Below are positions 29,886-38,089 of a stretch of DNA of 64,000 nucleotides, piece by piece. Source of the DNA: Candidatus Kapaibacterium sp. GTDB taxonomy: Bacteria; Bacteroidota; Ignavibacteria; Kapaibacteriales; UBA7675. The notes below the pieces were generated by a model, which had not been told where the DNA came from, ran no database searches, and saw nothing but the letters and a program-made list of their open reading frames with translations. Positions within the stretch are counted from its first letter, which is position 1, and each line of letters opens with the position of its first letter. The stretch is taken from assembly GCA_028284775.1 (NCBI GenBank), contig JANQRB010000025.1, positions 62,001 to 126,000 of the forward strand. The letters run 5' to 3'. A program made the position numbers and the translations under genes.

Positions 29886-30427
29886 TATTGTTTCTCTCCC
29901 CGATACGCGCTGTTTAATTCCCGCAAGACTTCTTCCGTAATATCGCAGGCCGCATCACCGTACATAATGTTGCCGTCGGCGGTTGTACCGAGCACCACGT
30001 CATAGCCCTCTTCACGCCCATAGTGTTCAACAAACACATTAATTTGCTCGAGCACGCCTTCGAGTAGTTTATCTTCACTCTCTCGCGCTTTGCGCTCCAG
30101 CGAGCGGCGATAGTCGTTAAGGTTACGCTGTTGTAAGTCCAGATATTCCTCTCGGCGGCGGCGGTCGTCTCCGCTCATTTCCTTAAAGTCGCTGTTGTAT
30201 TGATGCAGGGCGCGACGAAAATCAGACTCCAGCGTATCGACATTCGAATGCCAGAGCTCCTTCTTGTCGTCCAGTGCGTCGCGTACTTCCTTCATGCCTT
30301 CGTAGTCCGCCAGGATGACGCCGGAACGGATATATGCGATAGACGGCTTGGTAGAAACAGTCAGTACAAGTAAACAGATATTCAGTCCGGCAAGCACTAA
30401 GAGACTTATGACATAAAGCGTTTTCAT
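29885..30427 (-). CDS. OmpH/Skp-family periplasmic chaperone-like protein
   Basis: About 180 aa. OmpH/Skp proteins hold unfolded outer-membrane proteins in the periplasm. An N-terminal hydrophobic segment (VISLLVLAGLNICLLVLTV) may be a signal or a retained anchor. Then comes the IAYIRSGVILADYEG strand-turn that matches the family's I-x-Y-V-x-S-x-x-(I/L)-L-x-x-Y, a long charged coiled-coil arm (about 50-130, with LDDKKELW and RRRREEYLDLQQRNL), and a closing strand (YDVVLGT, then NIMYGD). The start at 30427 (MKTLYV) is chosen; an upstream frame to 30598 adds 57 residues unlike the family. It precedes the lipoprotein-like gene (1-base overlap) and the two giants, which fits a chaperone for large envelope cargo. 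Confidence 0.86.
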   Translation of the reverse strand: MKTLYVISLLVLAGLNICLLVLTVSTKPSIAYIRSGVILADYEGMKEVRDALDDKKELWHSNVDTLESDFRRALHQYNSDFKEMSGDDRRRREEYLDLQQRNLNDYRRSLERKARESEDKLLEGVLEQINVFVEHYGREEGYDVVLGTTADGNIMYGDAACDITEEVLRELNSAYRGEKQ

Positions 30428-30489
30428 CAGACGGTCCTTGCATGGCAGGCCATGCCGATCGTTGTTACAGTCACGGAATATTCGATTAG

Positions 30490-32781
30490 TCACTTTGTAC
30501 AGGTTACGATGCCGCTTTTGTGTCCGTCCGGGGTATACAGTCGATACACATAGCTGCCCGGCGGGAGCCGCAATCCCTTGCTGTTCGCGGCGTCCCATTG
30601 CACTTCCCTGCTGCCCGCCGGCAGGACGCCGTCGATGACTCGCGCAATTTCCCGGCCATCGAGCGAATAAATTGCGAGCAAGACCTTGCCGGCGTGATCG
30701 ATGTTAATGTTGAAATGTAGTTTCGAAGTAAATGGGTTGGGAAAGACGCTGATCTGATTGTGCGCTTGGCGCAGCCTCTGCAGTCCCCGACCTTCTTCGA
30801 GAAGGTTATCGCCATTGATGTGCAGTCCGCTAAACGTTTCGAGCCTTTCGCCGGCATGCGGCCACTGCACGACGGCGGAGTCAATCACACTGTTCGCGCC
30901 CAGACCGAAGTGAAGCAATTTCGGATCCTGCATGAGCAAGCCGCGGCCGGACGTGACGCTGCGGGTAAGTACTATGTCCCCGACGTAGAGGCGAACTAAG
31001 GCACCAATCGCTTCTTTGTTTCCCGATAGACCTTTGAGTCTGAGCTTAACATAATTTCCCCTTTGCGACGATTCATTGCGCAAAAGACGCAGCCTGCCGC
31101 GATCGCAGCAGACGAGGTCCAGCCTGCCGTCGTAATCGAAATCAAGCAACATCCCGTCTCGTTCGAATACGGACTCGTGCAGACCGTATTCGTGGGAGCG
31201 TAAGGCGAAACTATGATCCGCCCGCTGGATGTATAGCTCGGCGAAGTGACATTCATCGCCCGATGCCAGATAAATGTCCAGCAGACCGTCATTGTTAACA
31301 TCACCCCAGGTGGCGGCGCCGAGACGCTCGTCGAAAGCAAGCCCTGCCGGCCGGAGGGCCGTTGCCGCGGTCGCCGCGTTACGCTGTTCGTTGGGCAGGA
31401 TATAATCGGCATGCAGACGGCTGGTATGCCGCGCCGACAGCATATATGGCTGCAACAAATCAAGATCGCCGTCATTGTCATAGTCGGCCCAGTCGCCGCC
31501 GACACCGATGCCTTCCTGCATGCCAAGGCCGGCATTCCGGGCGAAGCGTTCCATTACATTGCCGAATGCCGATGCTGCGCGGTTCTCCCAGAGTTTTCCA
31601 CGCCCGGACGAAGCGCTGCTCACGAACAGATCGGGGTCACCATCGCTGTCGAAATCTACCCAGGATGCGCCGCGCAAAACTCCGGTCTCCGGCTCTGAAT
31701 ACAGCAGAGTTGTACTGTCTTTGAAGCCAGAGCCCTTAGTGTTAACAAACAGGAACCCCCTGTTGAAATCCGAGGCATTGTTGCCTGCCGATGCAATGAA
31801 GATATCGGGATACGCATCGTTATTGAAGTCGGCGATGCTAAAGCTGCTCACTGCCCCTAAAGCCGTCAGGCCTCGTAACTCCTGTTCGCGGAACTGCATA
31901 TTGCCCCGATTGTAAAAGATGCGCAGCGGCTGCTTCAGGGAGTCGGACGATCCGATAAACAGGACATCGCTGCGTCCGTCATTGTCCATGTCGATAAAGG
32001 CGCCGGCGCCCGGTCTGCCCGACAGACCGATATCAGCAGTAACCTCTCTGAAACCGGCATCGACCGTATTGAGAAAGAGGCGTCCGTCCGCGAGCAAGTC
32101 AATACGACCGTTTTCGTCCACATCAGCCCATGCTACGCTATTAAAGTTCAATGAATCAGGCAAGGCGCTCTCGATCGTCACATCGCGGAGTGCCGGCGTC
32201 AGGAATGTATCGGTATAGTGAATTTCCAGGTCCAGGGCATAAGCGAATACCCCATAGCGCCACTGTTGATCGCGGCCTTTAAGATACTGCCAGAAATAGC
32301 GTTCACCGCTCCGATTGATGCAACGAGCCTCCCTGGCGCGGGAATCCGAAACTATACTCACGCCCGGCTTGAGATTGTCGATGCCTATGAAAACCTGGTT
32401 GTTGTCGACGAAAACCGGTCTGGGCAATTTAACAAGCACCGCCTCCTTGCCGTTAATCTCTTTATCGATTACCAGAGGCTCGATCAGATCTTTGCCGATT
32501 GCCGGCAGAGCAGCGCCGCCCTCGTAACCGTAAAGGTGCAGCACGGCCGCATTCGCTGTGGCATCACCGACGAGCAGCAGCATCACCTGCTCGATAAAGC
32601 CCGGTGCCGCAAGGTCGAAACGCGCCACGTGCATCTCGACCGTCGGGTCAGTGTACAACAAGAGCGGTACATCGGGATCGTAACAACGGAGAGTCTCTCC
32701 TGCCGCCGTGAAGGGGTGAATTAACACCGCTACGACAAGCGTCAACAGAACTAATCGCGAGAGATATTTCGAATACAGCAT
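30490..32781 (-). CDS. VCBS/FG-GAP and ASPIC/UnbV propeller protein with T9SS sorting domain
   Basis: About 763 aa, first gene of the 23 kb minus-strand series. A signal peptide (MLYSKYLSRL to about FTAAG) is followed by a beta-sandwich region (about 30-200). Seven VCBS/FG-GAP calcium-binding-loop blades follow (DVDENGRID, DMDNDGRSD, DFNNDAYPD, DFDSDGDPD, DYDNDGDLD, DVNNDGLLD, DFDYDGRLD). Next comes an ASPIC/UnbV domain (GNYVKLRLKG, then SGRGLLMQDP and HFGLG), and a T9SS type-A domain at the end (SVFPNPFTSKL, GREIARV, PPGSYVYRLY). The start at 32781 has the cleanest signal peptide; frames to 32844 and 32877 are open. This architecture is common in secreted CRTAC1-like proteins that bind Ca2+ and surfaces. 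The sigma-factor gene is divergent, 409 bases away. Confidence 0.9.
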   Translation of the reverse strand: MLYSKYLSRLVLLTLVVAVLIHPFTAAGETLRCYDPDVPLLLYTDPTVEMHVARFDLAAPGFIEQVMLLLVGDATANAAVLHLYGYEGGAALPAIGKDLIEPLVIDKEINGKEAVLVKLPRPVFVDNNQVFIGIDNLKPGVSIVSDSRAREARCINRSGERYFWQYLKGRDQQWRYGVFAYALDLEIHYTDTFLTPALRDVTIESALPDSLNFNSVAWADVDENGRIDLLADGRLFLNTVDAGFREVTADIGLSGRPGAGAFIDMDNDGRSDVLFIGSSDSLKQPLRIFYNRGNMQFREQELRGLTALGAVSSFSIADFNNDAYPDIFIASAGNNASDFNRGFLFVNTKGSGFKDSTTLLYSEPETGVLRGASWVDFDSDGDPDLFVSSASSGRGKLWENRAASAFGNVMERFARNAGLGMQEGIGVGGDWADYDNDGDLDLLQPYMLSARHTSRLHADYILPNEQRNAATAATALRPAGLAFDERLGAATWGDVNNDGLLDIYLASGDECHFAELYIQRADHSFALRSHEYGLHESVFERDGMLLDFDYDGRLDLVCCDRGRLRLLRNESSQRGNYVKLRLKGLSGNKEAIGALVRLYVGDIVLTRSVTSGRGLLMQDPKLLHFGLGANSVIDSAVVQWPHAGERLETFSGLHINGDNLLEEGRGLQRLRQAHNQISVFPNPFTSKLHFNINIDHAGKVLLAIYSLDGREIARVIDGVLPAGSREVQWDAANSKGLRLPPGSYVYRLYTPDGHKSGIVTCTK

Positions 32782-33190
32782 AATAATTCCGGCGCTGATA
32801 ATTTTCCGCTCTACCTTCCACAGGATGTGCCGATAGCCGCGCATTGTTTTCAAGCTTAGAGCTGCCCCCCGGCTCACAAAACCGAAGTACTCACCGCAGT
32901 CATTCGCTATGTAGCGGTCGCCTGCCCTGCGAACTCTTGAACTACCGACGGCAAAAAAAGAACAGGAAGCGAATGGTGAAAGAGCAAAGAAGTGAACGAG
33001 GGTTCAGCGCTAATGAACTGTTGCTACTTTCGAATGAACGGCAAAAACAGCCAGGGCTGTTTCGCGACTCCCCCCTAACGGGATGCGCATTGCGGGAAGG
33101 GGAATTCGTGGCCTTGCGACTTTTTGCTATTCTTGTGATACATACTACAAAACATAGAATTCCGGCATTGCGAACCGAGATTGCAGCGAG
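32782..33190. other. Divergent intergenic region, promoters for the 23 kb series and the sigma operon
   Basis: These 409 bases lie between the leftward VCBS/ASPIC gene and the rightward sigma factor gene, so they should hold both promoters. The part near 33100-33190 is A/T-rich. I see no strict TTTG-N19-21-TAnnTTTG element; near 33120-33150 (TTGCGACTTTTTGC, then TTGTGATACATACT) is the best but weak candidate for the rightward unit. No stable hairpin and no credible small gene were found. Confidence 0.4.
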
Positions 33191-33805
33191 GTGAAAGGAT
33201 TGGCGACCGAGAAAGAACTTCAACGACAGCAAGACTTCCTGGCTCTGCTGAAACCGGTCCGCGCTCCGCTCGAACGATTTGCGCGAGCACTGACCCGCGA
33301 TCGGGAGGAGGCCGCCGACCTGGCTGCCGCGACGATTGCAAGCGCCTTCGAACAATTTGACCGGATTCGCGATCACCAGGCTTTTCAGTCATTCTGCTTT
33401 TCCGTCGCCAGCCGCATCTTCAAGCGGCAGCGACGCCGGGCACGGCTCTTTGGCGTCTTTGACAGAAAATCGGCCGAGGCACGCGCCGATGATGCTGATT
33501 CGACCGAACATAAGGCCGAACTGCGTCAACTCTACGAGGCACTCGATCGCCTGCCCGCCAAACAGAGAGAAACGCTGCTGCTCTTTGAGTTGCTGGGTAT
33601 GAAGCTGGAAGAAATCCGCGCTATCCAGGGCGGCTCGCTCAGCGGCGTCAAATCGCGCCTGGTACGTGGAAGAAAATCGCTGGCGCGTCAGCTTCGCGAG
33701 TATGCCCCTGCCGATCGCCCGCCAAGTGCTCCGAAAGCGAAGTCGACGGACCTTAAGAAGCTGGGGGGGCAAGATAATCTTAAGGAAGCCACCGTTCGAG
33801 TCTGA
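33191..33805 (+). CDS. ECF-type RNA polymerase sigma factor
   Basis: A 204-aa sigma-70 family protein of the extracytoplasmic-function type. Region 2 lies at about 18-85 (LERFARALTRDREEAADLAA, then HQAFQSFCFSVASRIF). After a charged linker, region 4 lies at about 108-160 (ALDRLPAKQRETLLLFELLG, then the second helix LSGVKSRLVRGRKSLAR). The 40-residue tail is Pro/Lys-rich. The annotated start is GTG at 33191; a TTG at 33200 is also possible because a GAGGTGA site sits just upstream of it. The next gene starts 20 nt later on the same strand and encodes a membrane protein with a short cytoplasmic head, the usual layout of a sigma/anti-sigma pair. Confidence 0.93.
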   Translation: MKGLATEKELQRQQDFLALLKPVRAPLERFARALTRDREEAADLAAATIASAFEQFDRIRDHQAFQSFCFSVASRIFKRQRRRARLFGVFDRKSAEARADDADSTEHKAELRQLYEALDRLPAKQRETLLLFELLGMKLEEIRAIQGGSLSGVKSRLVRGRKSLARQLREYAPADRPPSAPKAKSTDLKKLGGQDNLKEATVRV

Positions 33806-33825
33806 CGACAGATTTCTGTTAACAC

Positions 33826-35661
33826 ATGTTAAACAATGGTATCAGCATGCAGCTAAACGATACATTCCTGAATCGCTTCTTTGCACCGGCGCGTAAAGCC
33901 TTACATAGTCAAGGCGAACTGATTTCTCAGGAACGACTTGATTCGATTCTTCGCGGCGAAGGCCAGACATTCGGCAGCGGGGTTCGGATCTTGCGCGCGC
34001 AAAGACGCCCCGCAATCAATTACCTCCTCGTCGGTCTGGCCGTCGCCGCCGTTGGAGGCAGCTCTTATTTGCTGTTTGTTGAGTCCACCAACAAATTGCG
34101 CCCCCTGCATCAAACGGAAGACGTCACGCTCGATCATGCAACCACTTCTTTGGTCCGAGAAGCCCGGCAAGTCGAGGCCGGCAAGGATCAGGCACCAGCG
34201 TCAGGAAGGACGACCGCCGCCGAACGGGTCCAGGCCCGATCGCAGCCCGATGAGTCGGCGTTCCAAGCGGGCGACCAGGAGCTGCGCCAGACCAATGCGA
34301 TCGCGGATCAAGCAGAGCAAGACCGGCGCGAAATACCGAACGAGCCCGGCAGCAATGCCTTTATTCCCGACAGTTCGCTTCGCAGCCGGCCTAACGGAGA
34401 AGTCCGGGTAGTGTATGTCGACAATGTCGTTAATGAACAATTGCCTCACGCGTCGACGTCGATCCCATCGTCGACGTCGATCCCATCGAATGATGCGTCC
34501 GAGTCTCCGGCTACCCGCTTCTTCACACAGCATACAATAGTGTCCGCCGAGCTCAGGTCCGTCGCTCTGGTACCCAAAAGCTCGCTTCTCGGCAAGCCCG
34601 ATCGAAAGATTCGGGTGAGATATCGCAACAGGGCCCTTGATCGACGACGGCATGATCAGGCCTCCACTAGTCCGGCTGCCCGGTTTGCGCAGGACAGCAT
34701 CGACGGCTCCCGCTTGCTGGAGTTAACTGCCGACGAGTTGCTGCCGCTCGGTATCGCCCCGGTCGAGCGGGGGATTGTCTTTCGCTGGCGACATGACAGC
34801 TCCGGCAGCATATTGGGACAATACATCCTGATGGATGGGACGCGCTTCATCCGGAAGGAATCGGACCTGCCCGAGCAGCTAGCGGCTCCGCCCTGCAATC
34901 CGGTTCTGGTGACCGACGATCTGGGCGCCAAACGCATGATGCAGTTTGACGACAAAAAAACGGATACCGCCCTGGCCGCCGCGATAGACAGCCTGCCGCT
35001 GGATTCGCCCTTGAGAGATTCCCTTGAAGCAGTGCTGCATAAGCAAGCGCGGGACAATGTCGATCGCAGCATCAATACCCTTGTCCCGATCCTCGTGCGC
35101 ACAGGCTACGAATTCACGACTCAGGATAAATCCGATAAGCGCTGGCGACCGGATTGCATCCTGTGGTACAGGCCCGAGAAGGCCCTGCTTGCTGTCCTGC
35201 CGGAGCCCTATCGCCGACAGCTGCAGGCCGAGCTTCACCGCCTCTCAGCTAATGCCATAATTAACAAGCGGCCACTGGATTATGCTGTCAGCCCTGCAAC
35301 GGCATCGACAGACGACAGGACAACTGCTCTTGCAGATCAAGTTTTTCATGATACTCTGACCGGCAACGAGTTGATGAATATCTGGCGCAACAGCTCGGAT
35401 CACGTCACTTCCTTCAGGGTCTTTCCCAACCCGGCGCATGACCAATGCGAGTATAAATTTCAGCTTCAGAGCGACCAAGTGCTTGCTGTGACGCTTCATA
35501 CGGTCGACGGCAAACAGATTCGTGTGATACGCAAGCCGCGCTTTTTGAGAGCCGGCCGGCATCGCTCTGTGTTTTCTGTTCACGATCTGAGCGCGGGCAT
35601 GTATTTGCTTGTGTTGAGAATGACCGACAGCGAGCTTGTGCAGAGACTGATTGTGGAATAA
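33826..35661 (+). CDS. Membrane-anchored sigma partner (putative anti-sigma) with T9SS sorting domain
   Basis: A 611-aa protein directly behind the ECF sigma gene. Residues 1-63 are hydrophilic and would be cytoplasmic, and one transmembrane helix (about 65-84, NYLLVGLAVAAVGGSSYLLF) follows, as in anti-sigma factors. The periplasmic part begins with a disordered Gln/Arg/Ser-rich stretch, has a 6-residue tandem repeat (STSIPS), then a compact domain (about 285-490). The last 80 residues match a T9SS type-A sorting domain (FRVFPNPAHDQCEY, HTVDGKQIRVI, SAGMYLLVLRM, RLIVE). Such a domain on a protein with an internal rather than cleavable helix is odd. I do not recognise the middle domain. ATG at 33826; the ATG at 33847 is also possible. 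Confidence 0.8.
   Translation: MLNNGISMQLNDTFLNRFFAPARKALHSQGELISQERLDSILRGEGQTFGSGVRILRAQRRPAINYLLVGLAVAAVGGSSYLLFVESTNKLRPLHQTEDVTLDHATTSLVREARQVEAGKDQAPASGRTTAAERVQARSQPDESAFQAGDQELRQTNAIADQAEQDRREIPNEPGSNAFIPDSSLRSRPNGEVRVVYVDNVVNEQLPHASTSIPSSTSIPSNDASESPATRFFTQHTIVSAELRSVALVPKSSLLGKPDRKIRVRYRNRALDRRRHDQASTSPAARFAQDSIDGSRLLELTADELLPLGIAPVERGIVFRWRHDSSGSILGQYILMDGTRFIRKESDLPEQLAAPPCNPVLVTDDLGAKRMMQFDDKKTDTALAAAIDSLPLDSPLRDSLEAVLHKQARDNVDRSINTLVPILVRTGYEFTTQDKSDKRWRPDCILWYRPEKALLAVLPEPYRRQLQAELHRLSANAIINKRPLDYAVSPATASTDDRTTALADQVFHDTLTGNELMNIWRNSSDHVTSFRVFPNPAHDQCEYKFQLQSDQVLAVTLHTVDGKQIRVIRKPRFLRAGRHRSVFSVHDLSAGMYLLVLRMTDSELVQRLIVE
34453..34488 (+). repeat. Two tandem 18-base units inside the sigma-partner gene
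   Basis: Two perfect copies of an 18-base unit (34453-34470 and 34471-34488) stand head to tail in the disordered periplasmic linker of the sigma partner. They keep the reading frame and encode STSIPS twice. Such short in-frame repeats can expand or shrink by slipped replication. Confidence 0.9.
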
Positions 35662-35819
35662 TGTCCTGTGCCCGACCAAAATTGTTAGTCCGGGTCCAAT
35701 TCCGAAACTGCGGATTCCATCGGTATAAGTCATGCGAAATTCGACGAAGCCAACCGGATACAATATTTGTCAGGCAGCGCAGACATAGATCTAAACTTCT
35801 GCACACAAGCTGAAAGAAC

Positions 35820-36803
35820 ATGTACATGGCGGCAATCCCGAAGTCTGTGAGACACAGGAATTTAGGTAGCTCAGACATTAAAATTTCCCCTATCGGTCTT
35901 GGAACGTGGCAGTTTTCCGCTGCTCAGGGATTGAGTACATACTTTTGGCCGACTCTAGCAGATGAAGTAACAAATGAAATTGTCGAGACTGCGCTGGACC
36001 ATGGTATCAATTGGTTTGACACCGCGGAAATGTATGGCAAGGGGCGCTCCGAACAAGCTCTGGCGCTTGCTCTGAGAGAGGCCGGCAAATCAAATGGCGA
36101 AGTTGTCATAGCTACAAAGTGGTCACCTGCGTTCCGGACAGCGCGTTCGATCAAAAATACTATTGCTGAACGACTTCGCTGTCTCGCAGGATACTCTATC
36201 GATCTTCATCAAATTCACCAACCTATATCATTCTCATCAATTGAAGCAGAAATGGAGGCGATGGCGGAGCTGGCGGCAGCAGGTATGATTCGGGCTGTGG
36301 GAGTCAGTAATTTTTCTGCAAACCAGATGCGACGAGCGCATAAAGCTCTTGCTCGCCGCGGCCTGTCTCTTGCATCTAACCAGGTTAAGTATAGTCTCCT
36401 CGATCGCCGCATCGAAAGAAATGGCGTGCTGGATACGGCCAAAGAGCTCGGGATCACTATAATAGCCTATTCTCCGCTCGAGATGGGGCTGCTTAGTGGC
36501 AAGTTTCACGACAATCCGGAATTATTGCTTAACACTCCTCTTCTTCGGAAAATGATAGTACGCAAGAAACTCCGGAAAAGCCATTCGCTCATCGAGCTGC
36601 TTAAGGTCTGCTCGGAAAGCTACAATGTCACACCGTCCCAGATTGCCCTCAACTGGCTAATTAACTTCCATGGCGATGTGGTCGTGGCAATTCCCGGCGC
36701 TACGAAGGCAAGTCATATAGAGCAAAGTGCGGGGGCAATGAATTTCAATTTATCCGATCAGGACAAGATCCAATTAGATGAAGTGTCACGTCAGCTTGAT
36801 TAA
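35820..36803 (+). CDS. Aldo/keto reductase
   Basis: A 327-aa NAD(P)H-dependent oxidoreductase of the aldo/keto reductase superfamily, a single (beta/alpha)8 barrel in the cytoplasm that reduces aldehydes or ketones. The catalytic tetrad is visible: Asp67 and Tyr72 in FDTAEMYG, Lys100 in VIATKW, and His133 in the segment DLHQIH (DLYQIH in many relatives). The family motif GVSNFSANQM and the cofactor-binding end IPGATKASHIEQ are present. Codon use is a little A/T-richer than in the sigma operon. It lies alone on plus, 158 bases after the sigma partner and convergent with the hydrolase gene. The natural substrate cannot be told. ATG at 35820; an ATG two codons later is equally possible. Confidence 0.95.
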   Translation: MYMAAIPKSVRHRNLGSSDIKISPIGLGTWQFSAAQGLSTYFWPTLADEVTNEIVETALDHGINWFDTAEMYGKGRSEQALALALREAGKSNGEVVIATKWSPAFRTARSIKNTIAERLRCLAGYSIDLHQIHQPISFSSIEAEMEAMAELAAAGMIRAVGVSNFSANQMRRAHKALARRGLSLASNQVKYSLLDRRIERNGVLDTAKELGITIIAYSPLEMGLLSGKFHDNPELLLNTPLLRKMIVRKKLRKSHSLIELLKVCSESYNVTPSQIALNWLINFHGDVVVAIPGATKASHIEQSAGAMNFNLSDQDKIQLDEVSRQLD

Positions 36804-36956
36804 GAATCCATTTGTTCGCTTATTGCCCGATTCCTCAATGCCGGCGCTCGAAATATTGTCGGATACCACAGATACGATATCGCTAATTTCGCGCTATGGG
36901 TAAGTTAAGCCCCCGGTGCATTATTGCCTGGCTGGAAGCCCGGAGTTAAACATATT

Positions 36957-37835
36957 TCATTTCAGATGACGGCTGAAAAAAGCCCTTAGCTCTTCCTTGT
37001 AATGCCGTACCCAGTCCCCGGTACTGTGACTTCCGTTGGAAATTATTCTGAGCGTGCTTTCGTTGCCCAGGGAAGTTAAGCTCTCATGCAAAAGCTCCGC
37101 CTGACAGACAGGAACGATTTCATCCAGATAACCATGCATGATATAAAATGGCGGCAGCCCTTCTTTAACATAGGTAAGAGGACTGGCGTTTATCGCTGCT
37201 TCCTGAACATCCTTCAATGCTCCTCCTAACAGTCGCCCTTCGCAGGAATCCTGCGATGAATGTTCCATGGCGGGTGTCACTTCTTCCGGAAACTCATCCA
37301 TCCGATTAAAATCAATTGGTGCACAAAACGCCGCAACAGCCTGCACTGAGCTTGGCTGTCCAGGCCAGGGACCTTCGCCCTCCAGAGCGGGAGCATCACT
37401 GGTCACGCCCAATAGAGCTGCCAGATGGCCACCGGAAGAGCCGCCCCATACGCCAATTTTCGCAGGGTTGACATTATATTTTGCGGCATTTGCCCGAATC
37501 CAACGAACAGCGCATTTGGCATCATGGATTTGAGCGGGAAATGCGGCCGCATCTGTTAAGCGGTAATCTGAAGCAACACAAAAATAGCCGGCCTCCGCAA
37601 AGGCGAACAAGCGTTCAAAAGCTGCTCTGCGATTCCCCCAGCGCCAGCCGCCGCCATGAAGGTGGAGCAAAGCCGGCATCGGATCAGGTGGCGAGATTCT
37701 GGGTCTGATAATGTCCAGGTGCAGTTCACTTTCGCCCGCACGCGCCAGATAGACGTTAGGTATGAGTTCGACGCCGGCCGGTAAGGGCCAACCCTCTTCC
37801 GGATAACCTTGAATCGGATAACTTTCTAATTTCAT
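36957..37835 (-). CDS. Alpha/beta hydrolase (HSL/BD-FAE-like esterase)
   Basis: A 292-aa serine hydrolase. It has the oxyanion-hole motif HGGGW (60-64), a nucleophile elbow GGSSGG with Ser about 134, an acidic residue Asp about 238 in GYLDEIVP, and His about 270 in SNGSHS. These place it in the alpha/beta-hydrolase fold 3 or BD-FAE/HSL-like group that cleaves short carboxyl esters, possibly acetylated xylan or feruloyl esters. There is no signal peptide, so it is probably cytoplasmic. It is convergent with the aldo/keto reductase gene. Exact substrate unknown. Confidence 0.92.
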   Translation of the reverse strand: MKLESYPIQGYPEEGWPLPAGVELIPNVYLARAGESELHLDIIRPRISPPDPMPALLHLHGGGWRWGNRRAAFERLFAFAEAGYFCVASDYRLTDAAAFPAQIHDAKCAVRWIRANAAKYNVNPAKIGVWGGSSGGHLAALLGVTSDAPALEGEGPWPGQPSSVQAVAAFCAPIDFNRMDEFPEEVTPAMEHSSQDSCEGRLLGGALKDVQEAAINASPLTYVKEGLPPFYIMHGYLDEIVPVCQAELLHESLTSLGNESTLRIISNGSHSTGDWVRHYKEELRAFFSRHLK

Positions 37836-38089
37836 AGCGCTGCTGTCCGAGACAAATTCACAAAATTCTGAATGTCTTTTCCAAAATTTGCTGCTTTTCG
37901 CAATGAAGGTCGTATTCTGCGCCAGGTAGTTTCCAGCAGAGAGACTCTGGCTGAGCTCGCCGAATGCAAAGGCCGTTTACGGGGCGCAATTATTGTGCTA
38001 TCACGGACATTCGTCCTTTACTGCAAGCCCCTCCCTACTGAGGGCCATGCCGGGCGCTGATAGCCCTTCAGGTAAATGGCTTGTGACAA

